Source: Erythrobacter sp.
GTDB lineage: Bacteria > Pseudomonadota > Alphaproteobacteria > Sphingomonadales > Sphingomonadaceae
Length of the DNA stretch: 64,000 nucleotides
Assembly (NCBI GenBank): GCA_009993635.1
Contig: JAACTC010000005.1
Location: 186,001 to 250,000, forward strand
Reading direction: 5' to 3'
The notes below the pieces were generated by a model. The model was not told where the DNA came from and searched no databases. It saw only the letters and a program-made list of their open reading frames with translations. Below, piece by piece: positions 25,639 to 35,110 of the stretch. The translations under genes were made by a program, and so were the position numbers. Numbering within the stretch: position 1 is the stretch's first letter; the number at the start of each line of letters is the position of its first letter.

Positions 25639-25929
25639 ATGACCGAAGAACGCATTACCGAACACAGGGACGAAAACGGCCAAACTCACACCACGCACAC
25701 TATCGTAACCGATGGTGAGCCCAGGCGGGGTGGGGGAAGCACGATCCTGCTGATCCTGCTGGCGGTGGTGGCGATCATCGTCGCGATCTATTTCTTCAGC
25801 AATATGAGCAATGCCGAAGTCGCCAAGGACAACGCGATCGGCGACGCTGCAAGCCAGGTGGGCGACGCGGCCAATCAGGCAGGCGACGCCATCGAAGGCG
25901 CGGCAGACCGGGTTGCCCCGTCCGAATAA
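25639..25929 (+). CDS. small single-pass membrane protein
   Basis: 96 residues. A hydrophilic, His/Thr-rich N terminus (about 1-35) precedes one membrane helix (ILLILLAVVAIIVAIYFF, about 37-54), then an Ala/Gly/Asp-rich repetitive tail (GDAASQVGDAANQAGDAIEG). The ATG at 25639 follows GGAAGGAAAAA. The tail looks amphipathic and may be helical. No family recognised. It lies between the regulator and the EPS glycosyltransferase and has no clear link to either. Confidence 0.7.
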   Translation: MTEERITEHRDENGQTHTTHTIVTDGEPRRGGGSTILLILLAVVAIIVAIYFFSNMSNAEVAKDNAIGDAASQVGDAANQAGDAIEGAADRVAPSE

Positions 25930-25953
25930 GCCGCTGTCGGGCGCAGGACCGCT

Positions 25954-25964
25954 GTAAAGTTTAC
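25954..25964. promoter_or_regulatory. palindrome GTAAAGTTTAC upstream of the EPS sugar transferase
   Basis: A perfect 11-bp palindrome 83 nt before the transferase ATG. It uses the same TGTAAA/TTTAC half site as the element at 24210. It could be an operator for the EPS operon. I see no sigma-54 -24/-12 promoter (TGGCAC-N5-TTGC) near it, although PrsR is a sigma-54 activator. Confidence 0.35.
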
Positions 25965-26047
25965 CGACATTTCATCACTCGCGCGTAAGCCGGGCCCCTG
26001 AGAAATCGCGCAATTCCATGCGCGAGGAAGGGGCCTGGCGAAACGCG

Positions 26048-27433
26048 ATGATCCGGCTTTTCAAACACTACATACCGCAAACGGTATTGCTGTTTGGCCT
26101 GTGCGATCTCGTTCTGCTTCTGCTGGCGGGCGATCTCGCCTGGCATCTGCGAGCGATGCAGATCGAGATGGACCCGGGCAGATGGATCGACCGGGCACTA
26201 CCGATCCTCGGCTTTGCGCTGGTCTGTTCCCTGTCGCTGGTATCGGTGGGCCTCTACAGCCCCGAGGCCCTGCGCAGCCCGCGCTATGCCTTTGCGCGCG
26301 CGCTCGTCGCGCTGTCACTGGGCGGCATCTGCCTGGCCGTCGTCGATTTCATGCTGCCGACCGTCGGTTTCTGGCGGTCGACGCTGCTCTACGCGCTGGG
26401 GCTGAGCGCGGTGATGATCGGCCTTGCTCGCATCGCTCTGAGCTACACCTTCGATCGCGATCGCTTCAAGCGGCGCGTCGTCGTGCTCGGGGCCGGAACG
26501 CGCGCGGCACGGCTCAAGGCTTTGGCGGAGCAGGCCGACAGCGGGTTCGCCATCGTCGGCTTTATCTCGATGAACGAGGCGCACCGCGTGCTGCCCGAAG
26601 CCGTTCCGCGCGATCGGGTCGGCGATTTCGGTGCCTTCGTAACGCGGCGGCGGGCCAGCGAGGTCGTGCTGGCGCTGGAGGAACGGCGCAACGGCATGCC
26701 GCTGGCCGACCTGCTGCGGGTGCGCACGCGCGGCATCCCGGTGCAGGAAGTCTCCAGCTTTCTGGAGCGTGAGACGGGCCGGGTCGATCTCGATACGCTC
26801 AACCCCAGCTGGCTGATCTTCTCGGACGGGTTCTCCGCCGGGCGGCGCTATTCCAGCATTGCCAAACGCACCTTCGATATCGTGGTCAGTGGCCTGCTGC
26901 TGATCGTCTCGCTCCCCGTCATCGCGCTGTTCGCGGTGCTGGTGAAGCTGGATAGCAAGGGGCCGGCCTTCTTCCACCAGCAGCGTGTCGGCCTGTATGG
27001 TCGCCCGTTCTCGGTCGTCAAGCTGCGCTCGATGCGCACCGATGCGGAAAAGGACGGGGCCCAATGGGCCAGCGTCAACGATCCGCGCATTACCCGGCTT
27101 GGCCGCTTCATCCGCAAGGTGCGGATCGACGAGCTGCCGCAAACGTGGAGCGTGCTGAAGGGCGAGATGAGCTTCGTTGGCCCGCGGCCCGAAGTGCCGC
27201 AATTCGTGACCGATCTGGAAGACAAGCTGCCCTATTACGCCGAACGGCACATGGTGAAGCCGGGCATTACCGGGTGGGCGCAGGTGAACTATCCCTATGG
27301 AGCCAGCATCGAGGATGCGCGCCACAAGCTGGAATACGATCTCTACTACGCCAAGAATTACACGCCCTTCCTCGACCTGCTGATCCTGCTGCAGACCCTG
27401 CGCGTCATCCTCTGGCCCGACGGTGCGAGATGA
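26048..27433 (+). CDS. PEP-CTERM/EPS-associated undecaprenyl-phosphate sugar transferase (TIGR03013 type)
   Basis: 461 residues. Several N-terminal membrane helices (about 10-130) and a CoA-binding-like middle (RRVVVLGAGTRAARL) precede a C-terminal bacterial sugar transferase domain. That domain has KRTFDIVVSGLLL, FFHQQRVGLYGRPFSVVKLRSM, SFVGPRPE and KPGITGWAQVNYPYGAS. It would load the first sugar phosphate on undecaprenyl phosphate for exopolysaccharide. ATG 26048 was chosen for MIRLFKHYIPQTVLL. Its stop overlaps the prsK ATG (ATGA). Confidence 0.9.
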   Translation: MIRLFKHYIPQTVLLFGLCDLVLLLLAGDLAWHLRAMQIEMDPGRWIDRALPILGFALVCSLSLVSVGLYSPEALRSPRYAFARALVALSLGGICLAVVDFMLPTVGFWRSTLLYALGLSAVMIGLARIALSYTFDRDRFKRRVVVLGAGTRAARLKALAEQADSGFAIVGFISMNEAHRVLPEAVPRDRVGDFGAFVTRRRASEVVLALEERRNGMPLADLLRVRTRGIPVQEVSSFLERETGRVDLDTLNPSWLIFSDGFSAGRRYSSIAKRTFDIVVSGLLLIVSLPVIALFAVLVKLDSKGPAFFHQQRVGLYGRPFSVVKLRSMRTDAEKDGAQWASVNDPRITRLGRFIRKVRIDELPQTWSVLKGEMSFVGPRPEVPQFVTDLEDKLPYYAERHMVKPGITGWAQVNYPYGASIEDARHKLEYDLYYAKNYTPFLDLLILLQTLRVILWPDGAR

Positions 27434-29541
27434 TCGGCCTGGGGCAAACCTGGCATGTCGTCGGCCTGGCAAGTGACACCGCCTGCGCGGTGATCTGTAT
27501 CATCGGTGCAATCTGGCTCGCCAGGCAACCGCTGACCTGGCGCAAGGAACGCGTGGCGGGCGTGATCGCACTGGTCCTCACGGCGATGTGGGCAGGCGTG
27601 CTGGCGGCGCTGGGGCAGAACAGCCTGGGCACCGAAGCGGCGGAAAGCGTGCGCAACCTTTCATGGCTGGCCCTGCTGCACACGCTGTTCGCCACCGGCG
27701 TCGACCGGGAGAGCGCGCGGCGCGTGCAGCTGGTCATCGCCAGCCTCGTCTTTGCCGAAGTCCTGAGAAGCGTGGTGGTCGCCGTGGGCGCGATGGTGGA
27801 CCTCGGCCCGCAGTTCGCGGTGTCGGTGCTGCGCGCCTCGGCACTGCTGCACATGCTGGTCGCGATCGGTGCGCTGGTATTGCTGCACAACCTCTATACC
27901 GGCGCTTCGCAGCAGGATCGTTCGGGCACCCGCTGGGTCGCCCTTTCGCTGAGCGCGCTGTGGGTGTTCGAGCTCAATTTCTACGCGGTGACCTGGTTCA
28001 CCGCCGAAAATCCCGTGCAGATCGCCGCGATCCGTGGGCTGGTGCTGGGCATCGCGCTGATCCCCATGGCGATGGCGCTGGGGTCCGATGTGCGCGGCCT
28101 GCGCTTTCGTGCATCGCGCAATGTCGCGTTCCGATCGCTCTCGCTGCTGCTGATCTGCGGATACCTGATCGCGATGGCGGGAATCGCCCGCCTGCTCAGC
28201 CTGATCGAGGCCGATGGCGCGCGGCTCGCACAGGTCGGTTTCGTCGTCGCGCTGCTCACCGTGGCGGCCCTCTGGCTGCCTTCGACCCGGTTCCGCGCAT
28301 GGCTGAAGGTAACCCTGCAAAAGCACCTGTTCAGCCACCGCTACGACTACCGCGCCGAATGGCTGCGGCTTGCCGAGACCGTGGGGCGCGGCGTGGATGA
28401 AGGCGATGCGCTGCACGCGCGCATTCCCAAGGCGCTGGCAGACCTCACTGAAAGCCCGTCCGCCGCGCTGTACCTGCCCGATGGCGAAGGACGCCTGACA
28501 CTGGCGGAAAGCTGGCGCTGGCCGACGATGGCGGAAGATGGGCAGGCGCTGCCGCAGGAGATCGCCGGGTTCCTGCAACCCCGGGACTACGTGATCGATC
28601 TCGAACAATGGCGGCAGGGCAAGTCGGCAGCAGGCGAGGTCGCTCGGCTTCCCGCATGGCTCGACGGAGAGAGCGCGGCCTGGGCCATCGTGCCACTGCG
28701 CCATTTCGACCGGTTGCAGGGTGCCGTCCTCCTGGCTCGCCCGACCATCGACCGGCAGCTCGACTGGGAGGATTTCGATCTCCTGACCGCGGTGGGCCGC
28801 CAGCTCGCCAGCTATTTGTCCGAACAGGCAAGCCAGCGCGCGCTGATGGAGGCCGCCCGGTTCGATGAGTTCAACCGCCGCATGGCTTTCGTACTCCACG
28901 ACATCAAGAACCTCGCCAGCCAGCTTTCCCTGCTGTCTCACAATGCGGAACGTCACGCCGATAACCCCGCATTTCGCGCCGACATGCTCAAGACGCTGAG
29001 CACCAGCACCGGCAAGCTCAACGCGCTGATCCAGCGGCTTGGCCGCTATGGCACCGTTAAAGAGGCGAAATTGGCGCAATTCGATCTTGCCGCCCTGTTG
29101 CGCGAGGTGATCCAGCGGTTCGTCCCACCGCACCGGATCGAACTGGCGGGCGTGGAATCCTGCGTGGTGCGCGGCGACCGTGACGGGCTGGAGCAGGCGC
29201 TGGTCCACCTGATCCAGAACGCGGTCGATGCCAGTCCGCGCAGCGCCCCTGTTTGCCTCGCGCTGCGATCCGAAACCACCATTGCATCGCTCGAGATCGT
29301 CGACGTGGGGGAGGGGATGGAGCCTGCCTTCGTGCGCGATCAGCTGTTCGCGCCCTTCGTCAGCTCCAAGTCCGACGGTTTCGGGATCGGCGCGCTCGAA
29401 GCGCGCGAACTGGTGCGCGCCATGGGTGGCCGATTGCAGGTGCAGTCGCGCGTCGGCCTGGGCACCCGTTTCACCATCGAACTGCCGCTGGCCGCCTGCG
29501 GCGGTGTGCCGAATACTTTACAGACCCGAGAGGCCGCCTGA
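27430..29541 (+). CDS. prsK: PrsK, PEP-CTERM-system sensor histidine kinase
   Basis: 703 residues. About nine N-terminal membrane helices (1-285), a GAF-like region (about 325-460) and a kinase core follow. The phospho-acceptor region FVLHDIKNLASQLSLL has His490, and the ATPase has NAVDASPRS and DVGEGM with FAPFVSSKSDGFGIGAL. The HDIKN form of the H box is typical of PrsK (TIGR02916). The ATG at 27430 overlaps the sugar transferase stop, and the stop overlaps the prsR ATG. It probably signals to PrsR to control EPS and sorting genes. Confidence 0.92.
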   Translation: MIGLGQTWHVVGLASDTACAVICIIGAIWLARQPLTWRKERVAGVIALVLTAMWAGVLAALGQNSLGTEAAESVRNLSWLALLHTLFATGVDRESARRVQLVIASLVFAEVLRSVVVAVGAMVDLGPQFAVSVLRASALLHMLVAIGALVLLHNLYTGASQQDRSGTRWVALSLSALWVFELNFYAVTWFTAENPVQIAAIRGLVLGIALIPMAMALGSDVRGLRFRASRNVAFRSLSLLLICGYLIAMAGIARLLSLIEADGARLAQVGFVVALLTVAALWLPSTRFRAWLKVTLQKHLFSHRYDYRAEWLRLAETVGRGVDEGDALHARIPKALADLTESPSAALYLPDGEGRLTLAESWRWPTMAEDGQALPQEIAGFLQPRDYVIDLEQWRQGKSAAGEVARLPAWLDGESAAWAIVPLRHFDRLQGAVLLARPTIDRQLDWEDFDLLTAVGRQLASYLSEQASQRALMEAARFDEFNRRMAFVLHDIKNLASQLSLLSHNAERHADNPAFRADMLKTLSTSTGKLNALIQRLGRYGTVKEAKLAQFDLAALLREVIQRFVPPHRIELAGVESCVVRGDRDGLEQALVHLIQNAVDASPRSAPVCLALRSETTIASLEIVDVGEGMEPAFVRDQLFAPFVSSKSDGFGIGALEARELVRAMGGRLQVQSRVGLGTRFTIELPLAACGGVPNTLQTREAA

Positions 29542-30917
29542 TGCGCGATCCGCAAGATACCACCCTGCCCAAACTGCTTATCGTGGAGGATGACGAGGGG
29601 CTCCAGGCCCAGCTGAAATGGGCGTTCGATGGGTTCGAGGTTTTCATCGCGGGCACGCGTGAGGAGGCGCTCGACATCTTACGCGCGGAGATGCCGCCGG
29701 TGGTCACGCTCGACCTCGGCCTGCCGCCCGATCCCGACGGGACGAGCGAGGGCTTCGCGGTGCTCAATGCCATCATGGCGATGGCACCGACGACCAAGGT
29801 GATCGTGGCGAGCGGGCACGGCGCGCGTGAGAGCACGCTCGATGCCGTGGCTGCGGGGGCGTATGATTTCTACCACAAGCCGCTCGATATTGACGGGCTG
29901 CAATTGATCGTTGGGCGCGCGCTCAACCTCCATCGGATAGAGGCGGAAAACCGCCGCCTCGCGCAGAAGGTGGGCAAGAACAAGACCGTGCTGGGCACGC
30001 TGATTACCGGTGCGCCCGAGATGGTTAAGGTCGCGCGCACGATTGAGCGGGTGGCGAGTACCGATGCCTCTGTCGTGCTGCTGGGTGCGAGCGGGACGGG
30101 CAAGGAATTGCTTGCCCGCGGGCTGCACGATGCGAGCCCGCGGCGCGATGGCGCCTTCGTTGCCATCAACTGCGCGGCGATCCCGGAAAACCTGCTTGAA
30201 AGCGAGCTTTTCGGGCATGAAAAGGGCGCGTTCACGGGCGCGGTGAAGACCACCGAAGGCAAGATCGAAAGCGCGCATGGCGGCACGCTGTTTCTTGACG
30301 AGGTGGGAGACATTCCGCTGCCCCTTCAGGTGAAGCTGCTACGTTTCCTGCAGGAACGCACGATCGAGCGGATCGGCGGGCGCAAGGCGATTGCGGTCGA
30401 CACGCGGATCGTGTGCGCGACCCATCGCAATCTCGACGCGATGATCGCCGAAGAGACTTTCCGCGAGGATCTGTACTATCGGCTGGCGGAGATCGTGGTG
30501 ACGATCCCCCCATTGGCGGAACGTGCGGGCGATGCCGGGCTGCTGGCCAAGGCGTTCCTGACCCGATTTGCGCGCGAGATGAACCCGCAGGTGAAGGGCT
30601 TCGCGCCCGATGCGCTCGCCGCGCTCGATAGCCATGACTGGCCGGGCAATGTGCGCGAGCTTGAGAACCGGGTGAAGCGCGGGGTGATCATGGCCGATGG
30701 CAAGCTGGTAGGGGCAGCCGATCTCGACCTGGCACCGCCGACGGACGATGGTGCCGTTGCGCTAAACCTGAAAGGCGCGCGCGAGATTGCCGACCGCCAG
30801 ATGATCCGCCGCGCGCTTGCGCGGACGGAGGGCAATATTTCGGGCAGCGCCAAACTGCTCGGCGTGTCGCGGCCTACGCTGTACGACCTGCTCAAGCAGT
30901 ACGACCTGCAGGCCTAG
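29541..30917 (+). CDS. prsR: PrsR, PEP-CTERM-system sigma-54-dependent response regulator
   Basis: 458 residues. A receiver domain (residues ~10-130; VEDDEG and VVTLDLGLPPD with the phospho-Asp, KPLD) is joined to a sigma-54 AAA+ domain with Walker A GASGTGKE, the GAFTGA loop and DEVGDIPL. An HTH ends the protein (GNISGSAKLLGVSRPTLYDLLKQY). Complete, with the intact GAFTGA motif needed for sigma-54 contact. It ends convergent with a DUF475 gene and overlaps its 3' end by 4 nt. PrsT, xrtA and other exosortase genes are absent from the window. Confidence 0.93.
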   Translation: MRDPQDTTLPKLLIVEDDEGLQAQLKWAFDGFEVFIAGTREEALDILRAEMPPVVTLDLGLPPDPDGTSEGFAVLNAIMAMAPTTKVIVASGHGARESTLDAVAAGAYDFYHKPLDIDGLQLIVGRALNLHRIEAENRRLAQKVGKNKTVLGTLITGAPEMVKVARTIERVASTDASVVLLGASGTGKELLARGLHDASPRRDGAFVAINCAAIPENLLESELFGHEKGAFTGAVKTTEGKIESAHGGTLFLDEVGDIPLPLQVKLLRFLQERTIERIGGRKAIAVDTRIVCATHRNLDAMIAEETFREDLYYRLAEIVVTIPPLAERAGDAGLLAKAFLTRFAREMNPQVKGFAPDALAALDSHDWPGNVRELENRVKRGVIMADGKLVGAADLDLAPPTDDGAVALNLKGAREIADRQMIRRALARTEGNISGSAKLLGVSRPTLYDLLKQYDLQA

Positions 30918-31972
30918 ATTTCGTCGACCTCGGTTCCGTGCTTGCGGTTGTATCGCATCGACCACAGCAGAGAGATGCCGATCAGCACCGCACCGATCAG
31001 GCCGGTGATGCTTTCCGAAATGTGGAACTTGGCCGACAGCAGCATGATCAGGCCCAGCGCGATGATGGCCCAGAACGCGCCGTGTTCGAGGAAGCGATAC
31101 TTGGTCAGCGTGCCCGCGCGCACCAGATGCACCGTCATCGACCGCACGAACAGCGCCCCGATGCTGAGGCCCAGCGCGATGATCAGCATGTTGTTGGACA
31201 GAGCGAAGGCCCCGATCACGCCGTCGAAGGAAAAGCTCGCGTCGAGCACTTCGAGATAGAGGAACCCGCCGAGGCCCGATCGCACCGCGCCTTCGGCCAT
31301 CTTGCGGCGCTCCATCTTGTCCAGCACGGTGCCGATCGCATCGACCGCGATATAGGTCAGCAGGCCGAGGATGCCCGAGGTCAGGAACACCATCGCCTCA
31401 TCGCCCGGCAGCATGGTGGAAATGCCGTAGAGCAGCAGCAGCAGAATGCCGATTTCCGCCGCCTTGATCTCCGAAAAGCGGCGCAGCGCCAGCTCCAGCC
31501 AGCGGATCCAGTCGACATCCTTGTCGCCGTCGAAAAAGAAGTTGAGGCCGACCATGGTCAGGAATGCCCCGCCGAAGCCGGCAATGCCGACATGCGCGGA
31601 TGACACGATAGCTTCGTAACGTTCCGGGTCGTTCAGCGAGAGGTCGATGGCCGACAGAGGATCGAGATTGGCGGCAATCGCCACGATGGCGAGCGGGAAG
31701 ACGATCCGCATCCCGAACACCGCGATCAGGATGCCCCAGGTCAGGAAGCGGCGCTGCCACTTCTCGTCCATTTCGCGCAGCACGGTCGCGTTGACCACGG
31801 CATTGTCGAAACTTAGCGATATTTCGAGGATCGAGAGCACCAGCACGATCCACAGCACCTGCGCCACGCCCGATGCGCTTCCGCCGCTGTTCCAGGCATA
31901 GATCCCGGCCGCGACGAAGCACACTGCGGTGAAGAGGAGCGAACCCCAATAATGTTTGAAAAGCGTGTTCAC
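30914..31972 (-). CDS. DUF475 (TerC-like) integral membrane protein
   Basis: 352 residues with about nine membrane helices. Motifs EISLSFDNAVVNATVL and DASFSFDGVIGAFALS are the acidic membrane motifs typical of DUF475/TerC-related proteins, which may handle metal ions such as Mn or tellurite stress. The start is inferred as a GTG at 31972 (VNTLFKHYWG); no ATG lies near. The frame is open far upstream because it crosses panB. Ribosome site weak. It is not linked to a ter operon here. Confidence 0.8.
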   Translation of the reverse strand: MNTLFKHYWGSLLFTAVCFVAAGIYAWNSGGSASGVAQVLWIVLVLSILEISLSFDNAVVNATVLREMDEKWQRRFLTWGILIAVFGMRIVFPLAIVAIAANLDPLSAIDLSLNDPERYEAIVSSAHVGIAGFGGAFLTMVGLNFFFDGDKDVDWIRWLELALRRFSEIKAAEIGILLLLLYGISTMLPGDEAMVFLTSGILGLLTYIAVDAIGTVLDKMERRKMAEGAVRSGLGGFLYLEVLDASFSFDGVIGAFALSNNMLIIALGLSIGALFVRSMTVHLVRAGTLTKYRFLEHGAFWAIIALGLIMLLSAKFHISESITGLIGAVLIGISLLWSMRYNRKHGTEVDEI

Positions 31973-32010
31973 GAAATTCGCCGTCCGCGTGATGCCGGGG
32001 CGTGCCCGGT

Positions 32011-32880
32011 CTATTTGGGTTGGTAGGTCTGGTTTTCGGTGGGGAAAGTGCGCGCGCGCACTTCCTTCGCATAATCCTCGACATAGCCGGTAATCCGGTC
32101 TGCAAGGTCGCCATATTTCTTCACGAAGCGCGGCACGCGTTCGAACATGCCCAGCATATCGTCGGTAACGAGCACCTGGCCGTCGCACTGCGCCGACGCC
32201 CCGATGCCGATGATCGGCACGCCGACCGCCTGCTGCACCTGGATCGCGATCGGTTCGACCACACCTTCGACCACGATAGCGAAGGCCCCTGCGCGTTCCA
32301 GCGCCTTGGCATCGGCAACGATCTTTTCGGCTTCGGCATCGCTGCGACCGCGCGCGCCATAGCCGCCCAGCACGTTGACCGCCTGCGGCGTCAGCCCGAC
32401 ATGGCCCATCACCGGAATGCCGCGATGGACGAGGAATTCGACCGTTTCGGCCATCGCCTCGCCGCCTTCCAGCTTCACCGCCGCCGCGTTGCTGGCTTTC
32501 AGCAGCATGGCCGCGCTCTCGAACGCTTTTTCGGGCGAAGGCTCGTAGGCGCCGAAAGGCATGTCGACCACCACGACCGCGTGATAGCTGCCGCGCACCA
32601 CCGCAGCGGCGTGGTTGGCCATCATCTCCAGCGTGACGGGAATGGTGGATGGCAGGCCGTAGATCACCTGGCCCAGCGAATCCCCCACCAGCAGCGCATC
32701 GCAATGCGCATCCAGCAGCTGTGCCTGCCGCGCGGTATAGGCGGTGAGCATCACGATCGGCTCTTGCGTCGTGCCGTCCTGCTTGCGCGCGCGCAGCTTT
32801 GGCACGGTCAGCCGCTTCATCGGCTGCGGGGTGGGAGTGGCGCGACTGGTCGCGGTATCGAGCTGAAAGGTCGTCGACAT
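32011..32880 (-). CDS. panB: 3-methyl-2-oxobutanoate hydroxymethyltransferase
   Basis: 289 residues. It makes ketopantoate from 2-oxoisovalerate and methylene-THF in pantothenate synthesis. Motifs are [54 protein letters not shown] and [20 protein letters not shown] 32880 was chosen; upstream codons run into the NSS transporter region. The DUF475 gene follows 38 nt later on the same strand. PanC is not in the window. Confidence 0.96.
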   Translation of the reverse strand: MSTTFQLDTATSRATPTPQPMKRLTVPKLRARKQDGTTQEPIVMLTAYTARQAQLLDAHCDALLVGDSLGQVIYGLPSTIPVTLEMMANHAAAVVRGSYHAVVVVDMPFGAYEPSPEKAFESAAMLLKASNAAAVKLEGGEAMAETVEFLVHRGIPVMGHVGLTPQAVNVLGGYGARGRSDAEAEKIVADAKALERAGAFAIVVEGVVEPIAIQVQQAVGVPIIGIGASAQCDGQVLVTDDMLGMFERVPRFVKKYGDLADRITGYVEDYAKEVRARTFPTENQTYQPK

Positions 32881-33010
32881 AGGCGCGTCTGCTAGCCCGC
32901 TATTGGGACAAACGCAAAGCGAACCCCTCGACGCAGGGCCGGAAACATTGCAGAAGCGTCGCGCAAAACAGGGTAAACCGCGCGCAAAGCGGGCAGGGAG
33001 AACAGATTTT

Positions 33011-34447
33011 ATGGTCGCGACTTCGACGGGTGAGGGCTGGTCCTCACGTTCGGCTTTCATTCTTGCAGCGATTGGCGCTGCGGTTGGCCTGGGCAACCTC
33101 TGGCGCTTCCCGACGCTTGCGGGTGAAAGCGGCGGCGGCGCTTTCGTCATCTTCTACCTCGGCTGTGTGTTCCTGCTCGGCCTGCCGCTGCTGCTGGCCG
33201 AAATCTTTATCGGCAGGGCGGGGCAGACCGATGCCATCGGCTCGATCCGCCGGGTCGCGAAGGAATCGGGGGTTTCGCGCGGATGGGCTTCGGTCGGTGC
33301 ACTCGGGGCGCTGGCGGCGTTCCTGATCGTGTCGTTCTATTCGGTCGTCGCGGGCTGGGTGCTCTATTACGTCGGTGTATTTGCGGGCGACTTCGTTTCG
33401 GCGGTCGGCGCGGGCGATCCGTTCCGCGGGGCCTTGCAAGGGCAGAGCCAGGACGAGATCGCCAATCGGCTGACCAACCTGTTCGCCAGCCCGGGCCTGC
33501 TGATCGCGATGCATTTCGCATTCATGGGCCTCACGCTGTTCATCGTGGCGCGCGGTGTTTCGGGCGGGATCGAGAAGGCGGCGACCTGGCTGATGCCGGC
33601 CTTTTTCGTGCTGCTGACCGGCATCACCATCTACGGGGCCGTGGTTGGCGACGTGAGCGAGGCGGCCGCATTCCTCTTCACGCCCGACTGGTCGCGCCTG
33701 ACGCCCGAGGTGATGAACTCCGCGCTCGGCCAGGCGCTGTTCTCGCTCTCGCTCGGCGTGGCGGGGATCATCACCTATGGCTCGTATATTCGCGAAGGCA
33801 CGCCGCTGGCCTCGACCGCAGTCATTATCGCTGTTGCCGACAGCGCCGTGGCGCTGATTGCCGGCATGATGATCTTCCCTATCGTATTTGCCGTAGGGCT
33901 CGATCCGGCCGCGGGGCCGACGCTGGTGTTCCAGACGCTGCCCTTCGCCTTCGAAGCGATGCCTGCGGGCTCGCTGATCGGGCTGCTGTTCTTCGTTCTG
34001 GTGCTGGTCGCGGCGGTCACCAGCTCGATTTCGCTACTGGAAGTGCCGACCGCGTTCGGCATCGGGGAGCTTGGCTGGAGCCGCACGACGTCGTCGCTGG
34101 TCTTCGGCGGGGGTGCCTTCCTGATCGGGATCGCCTGCCTGCTGGGCTACAACGTCTGGTCGGATGTGCGCCCGCTCTCGTTCTGGCCGATCTTCGCGGA
34201 TACCGATATTCTCGACACGGTCGACGGGTTCACCGGCAAGATCATGCTGCCGCTGGGTGCCCTGCTGGTCTCGATCTTCGTCGGCTGGAAGGCGGATCGG
34301 CGGCTGCTGGAATCGGCCACGGAGCTTTCCGGCCCCATGTTCGCGCTGTGGCGCTTCCTGCTGGCATGGCTGTGCCCGATCGCGGTGGCGCTTATCCTGG
34401 TGACCGGGCTGTTCCCCAGCATTCTGGGATCGGCACCGCAGCTGTAA
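33011..34447 (+). CDS. sodium-dependent transporter, NSS family
   Basis: 478 residues with about twelve membrane helices. The N-terminal helix [16 protein letters not shown] and [13 protein letters not shown] carry the Na+ and substrate contacts of the LeuT/SLC6 family, and [11 protein letters not shown] in helix 8 is another. The substrate, perhaps an amino acid, is not fixed by sequence. ATG 33011 was chosen because the family start lies there; the frame is open for 36 codons upstream. A strong hairpin follows. Confidence 0.9.
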   Translation: MVATSTGEGWSSRSAFILAAIGAAVGLGNLWRFPTLAGESGGGAFVIFYLGCVFLLGLPLLLAEIFIGRAGQTDAIGSIRRVAKESGVSRGWASVGALGALAAFLIVSFYSVVAGWVLYYVGVFAGDFVSAVGAGDPFRGALQGQSQDEIANRLTNLFASPGLLIAMHFAFMGLTLFIVARGVSGGIEKAATWLMPAFFVLLTGITIYGAVVGDVSEAAAFLFTPDWSRLTPEVMNSALGQALFSLSLGVAGIITYGSYIREGTPLASTAVIIAVADSAVALIAGMMIFPIVFAVGLDPAAGPTLVFQTLPFAFEAMPAGSLIGLLFFVLVLVAAVTSSISLLEVPTAFGIGELGWSRTTSSLVFGGGAFLIGIACLLGYNVWSDVRPLSFWPIFADTDILDTVDGFTGKIMLPLGALLVSIFVGWKADRRLLESATELSGPMFALWRFLLAWLCPIAVALILVTGLFPSILGSAPQL

Positions 34448-34454
34448 GAACAAA

Positions 34455-34488
34455 AAGGGGCGCGGGCCTTTGCAGGTCCGCGCCCCTT
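34455..34488. terminator. bidirectional rho-independent terminator
   Basis: A 14-bp stem AAGGGGCGCGGGCC/GGTCCGCGCCCCTT with one G-T pair and a 6-nt loop (TTTGCA) lies between the NSS gene (stop 34447) and the convergent stress-protein gene (stop 34512). On the left an A tract serves the minus transcript as T tract; the right side ends TT. It can stop both transcripts. Confidence 0.88.
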
Positions 34489-34511
34489 CGTATGTCTGGC
34501 GACTATGCGCG

Positions 34512-34994
34512 TTAGAGCGAGGTCTGCTTGACGTGCTTTTTCTCGGCATCGTCGTGCACGGTCATGCCCAGCGCCATCTTCGCGACGTTGAGCAGGTTCA
34601 TGTCGCCATCCCAGATCTCGGCATCGCCCAGGTCCATGCGCAGGAAGGCGATGTTGGGATCGTCCTTGCCGCCTTCGTACCAGGCTTCCACGAAGTTGTT
34701 CCAGAACTGGTCGAAGCGTTCCTGGCTGTCTTCCTTGACGAGCGTGCCGTGGAAGCGCGCGAACATCATGTCGTCGCCCTTGAAGGTGGCGGTCGCCTTG
34801 CCGAGACGCATGAAATCGCTCTTCGTGTGGGTGAAGAACCAGATCGCGCTGTTCGCGTCCTTGTCCAGCTGCGGGGACATGGGCACGGCGCTGTCCGGTT
34901 TGCCGTCCAGCTGCAGGAAGAGGTAGGGCTGGTCGGCCAGCGCGGTCCAGAACTTCTTGCGCAGTTCGTCGGGATTGCCTTTTTCGGTTTTCAT
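34512..34994 (-). CDS. pyridoxamine 5'-phosphate oxidase-like (general stress FMN-binding) protein
   Basis: 160 residues, split-barrel FMN-binding fold. LRKKFWTALADQPYLFLQLDGKPDSAVPM and AIWFFTHTKSDFMRL are typical of the general stress protein 26/pyridox_oxase group, which binds flavin and is not a proven PLP-biosynthetic enzyme. ATG 34994 is preceded by AAGGAG. Divergent from imuA with 116 nt between. No LexA box lies on its own side apart from the one serving imuA. Confidence 0.83.
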   Translation of the reverse strand: MKTEKGNPDELRKKFWTALADQPYLFLQLDGKPDSAVPMSPQLDKDANSAIWFFTHTKSDFMRLGKATATFKGDDMMFARFHGTLVKEDSQERFDQFWNNFVEAWYEGGKDDPNIAFLRMDLGDAEIWDGDMNLLNVAKMALGMTVHDDAEKKHVKQTSL

Positions 34995-35093
34995 CGGGTT
35001 TCTCCTTGTGGAGCCAGAACGGACCAACGGCGCGGTTTGTTTCTGACCTTTCCATTCTTCGTGTCCGCGGGGCTTGCGGCAGGGATGGAATAG

Positions 35094-35108
35094 GAACATA
35101 GTAGGAAC
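35094..35108 (+). promoter_or_regulatory. LexA (SOS) box of imuA-imuB
   Basis: GAAC-ATAGTAG-GAAC, an exact match to the alphaproteobacterial LexA consensus GAAC-N7-GAAC. It ends 2 nt before the imuA ATG at 35111. A CATAGT hexamer inside it could act as a -10 box, 17 nt after TTGCGG at 35074. LexA binding would then cover the promoter core. Confidence 0.88.
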
Positions 35109-35110
35109 AA

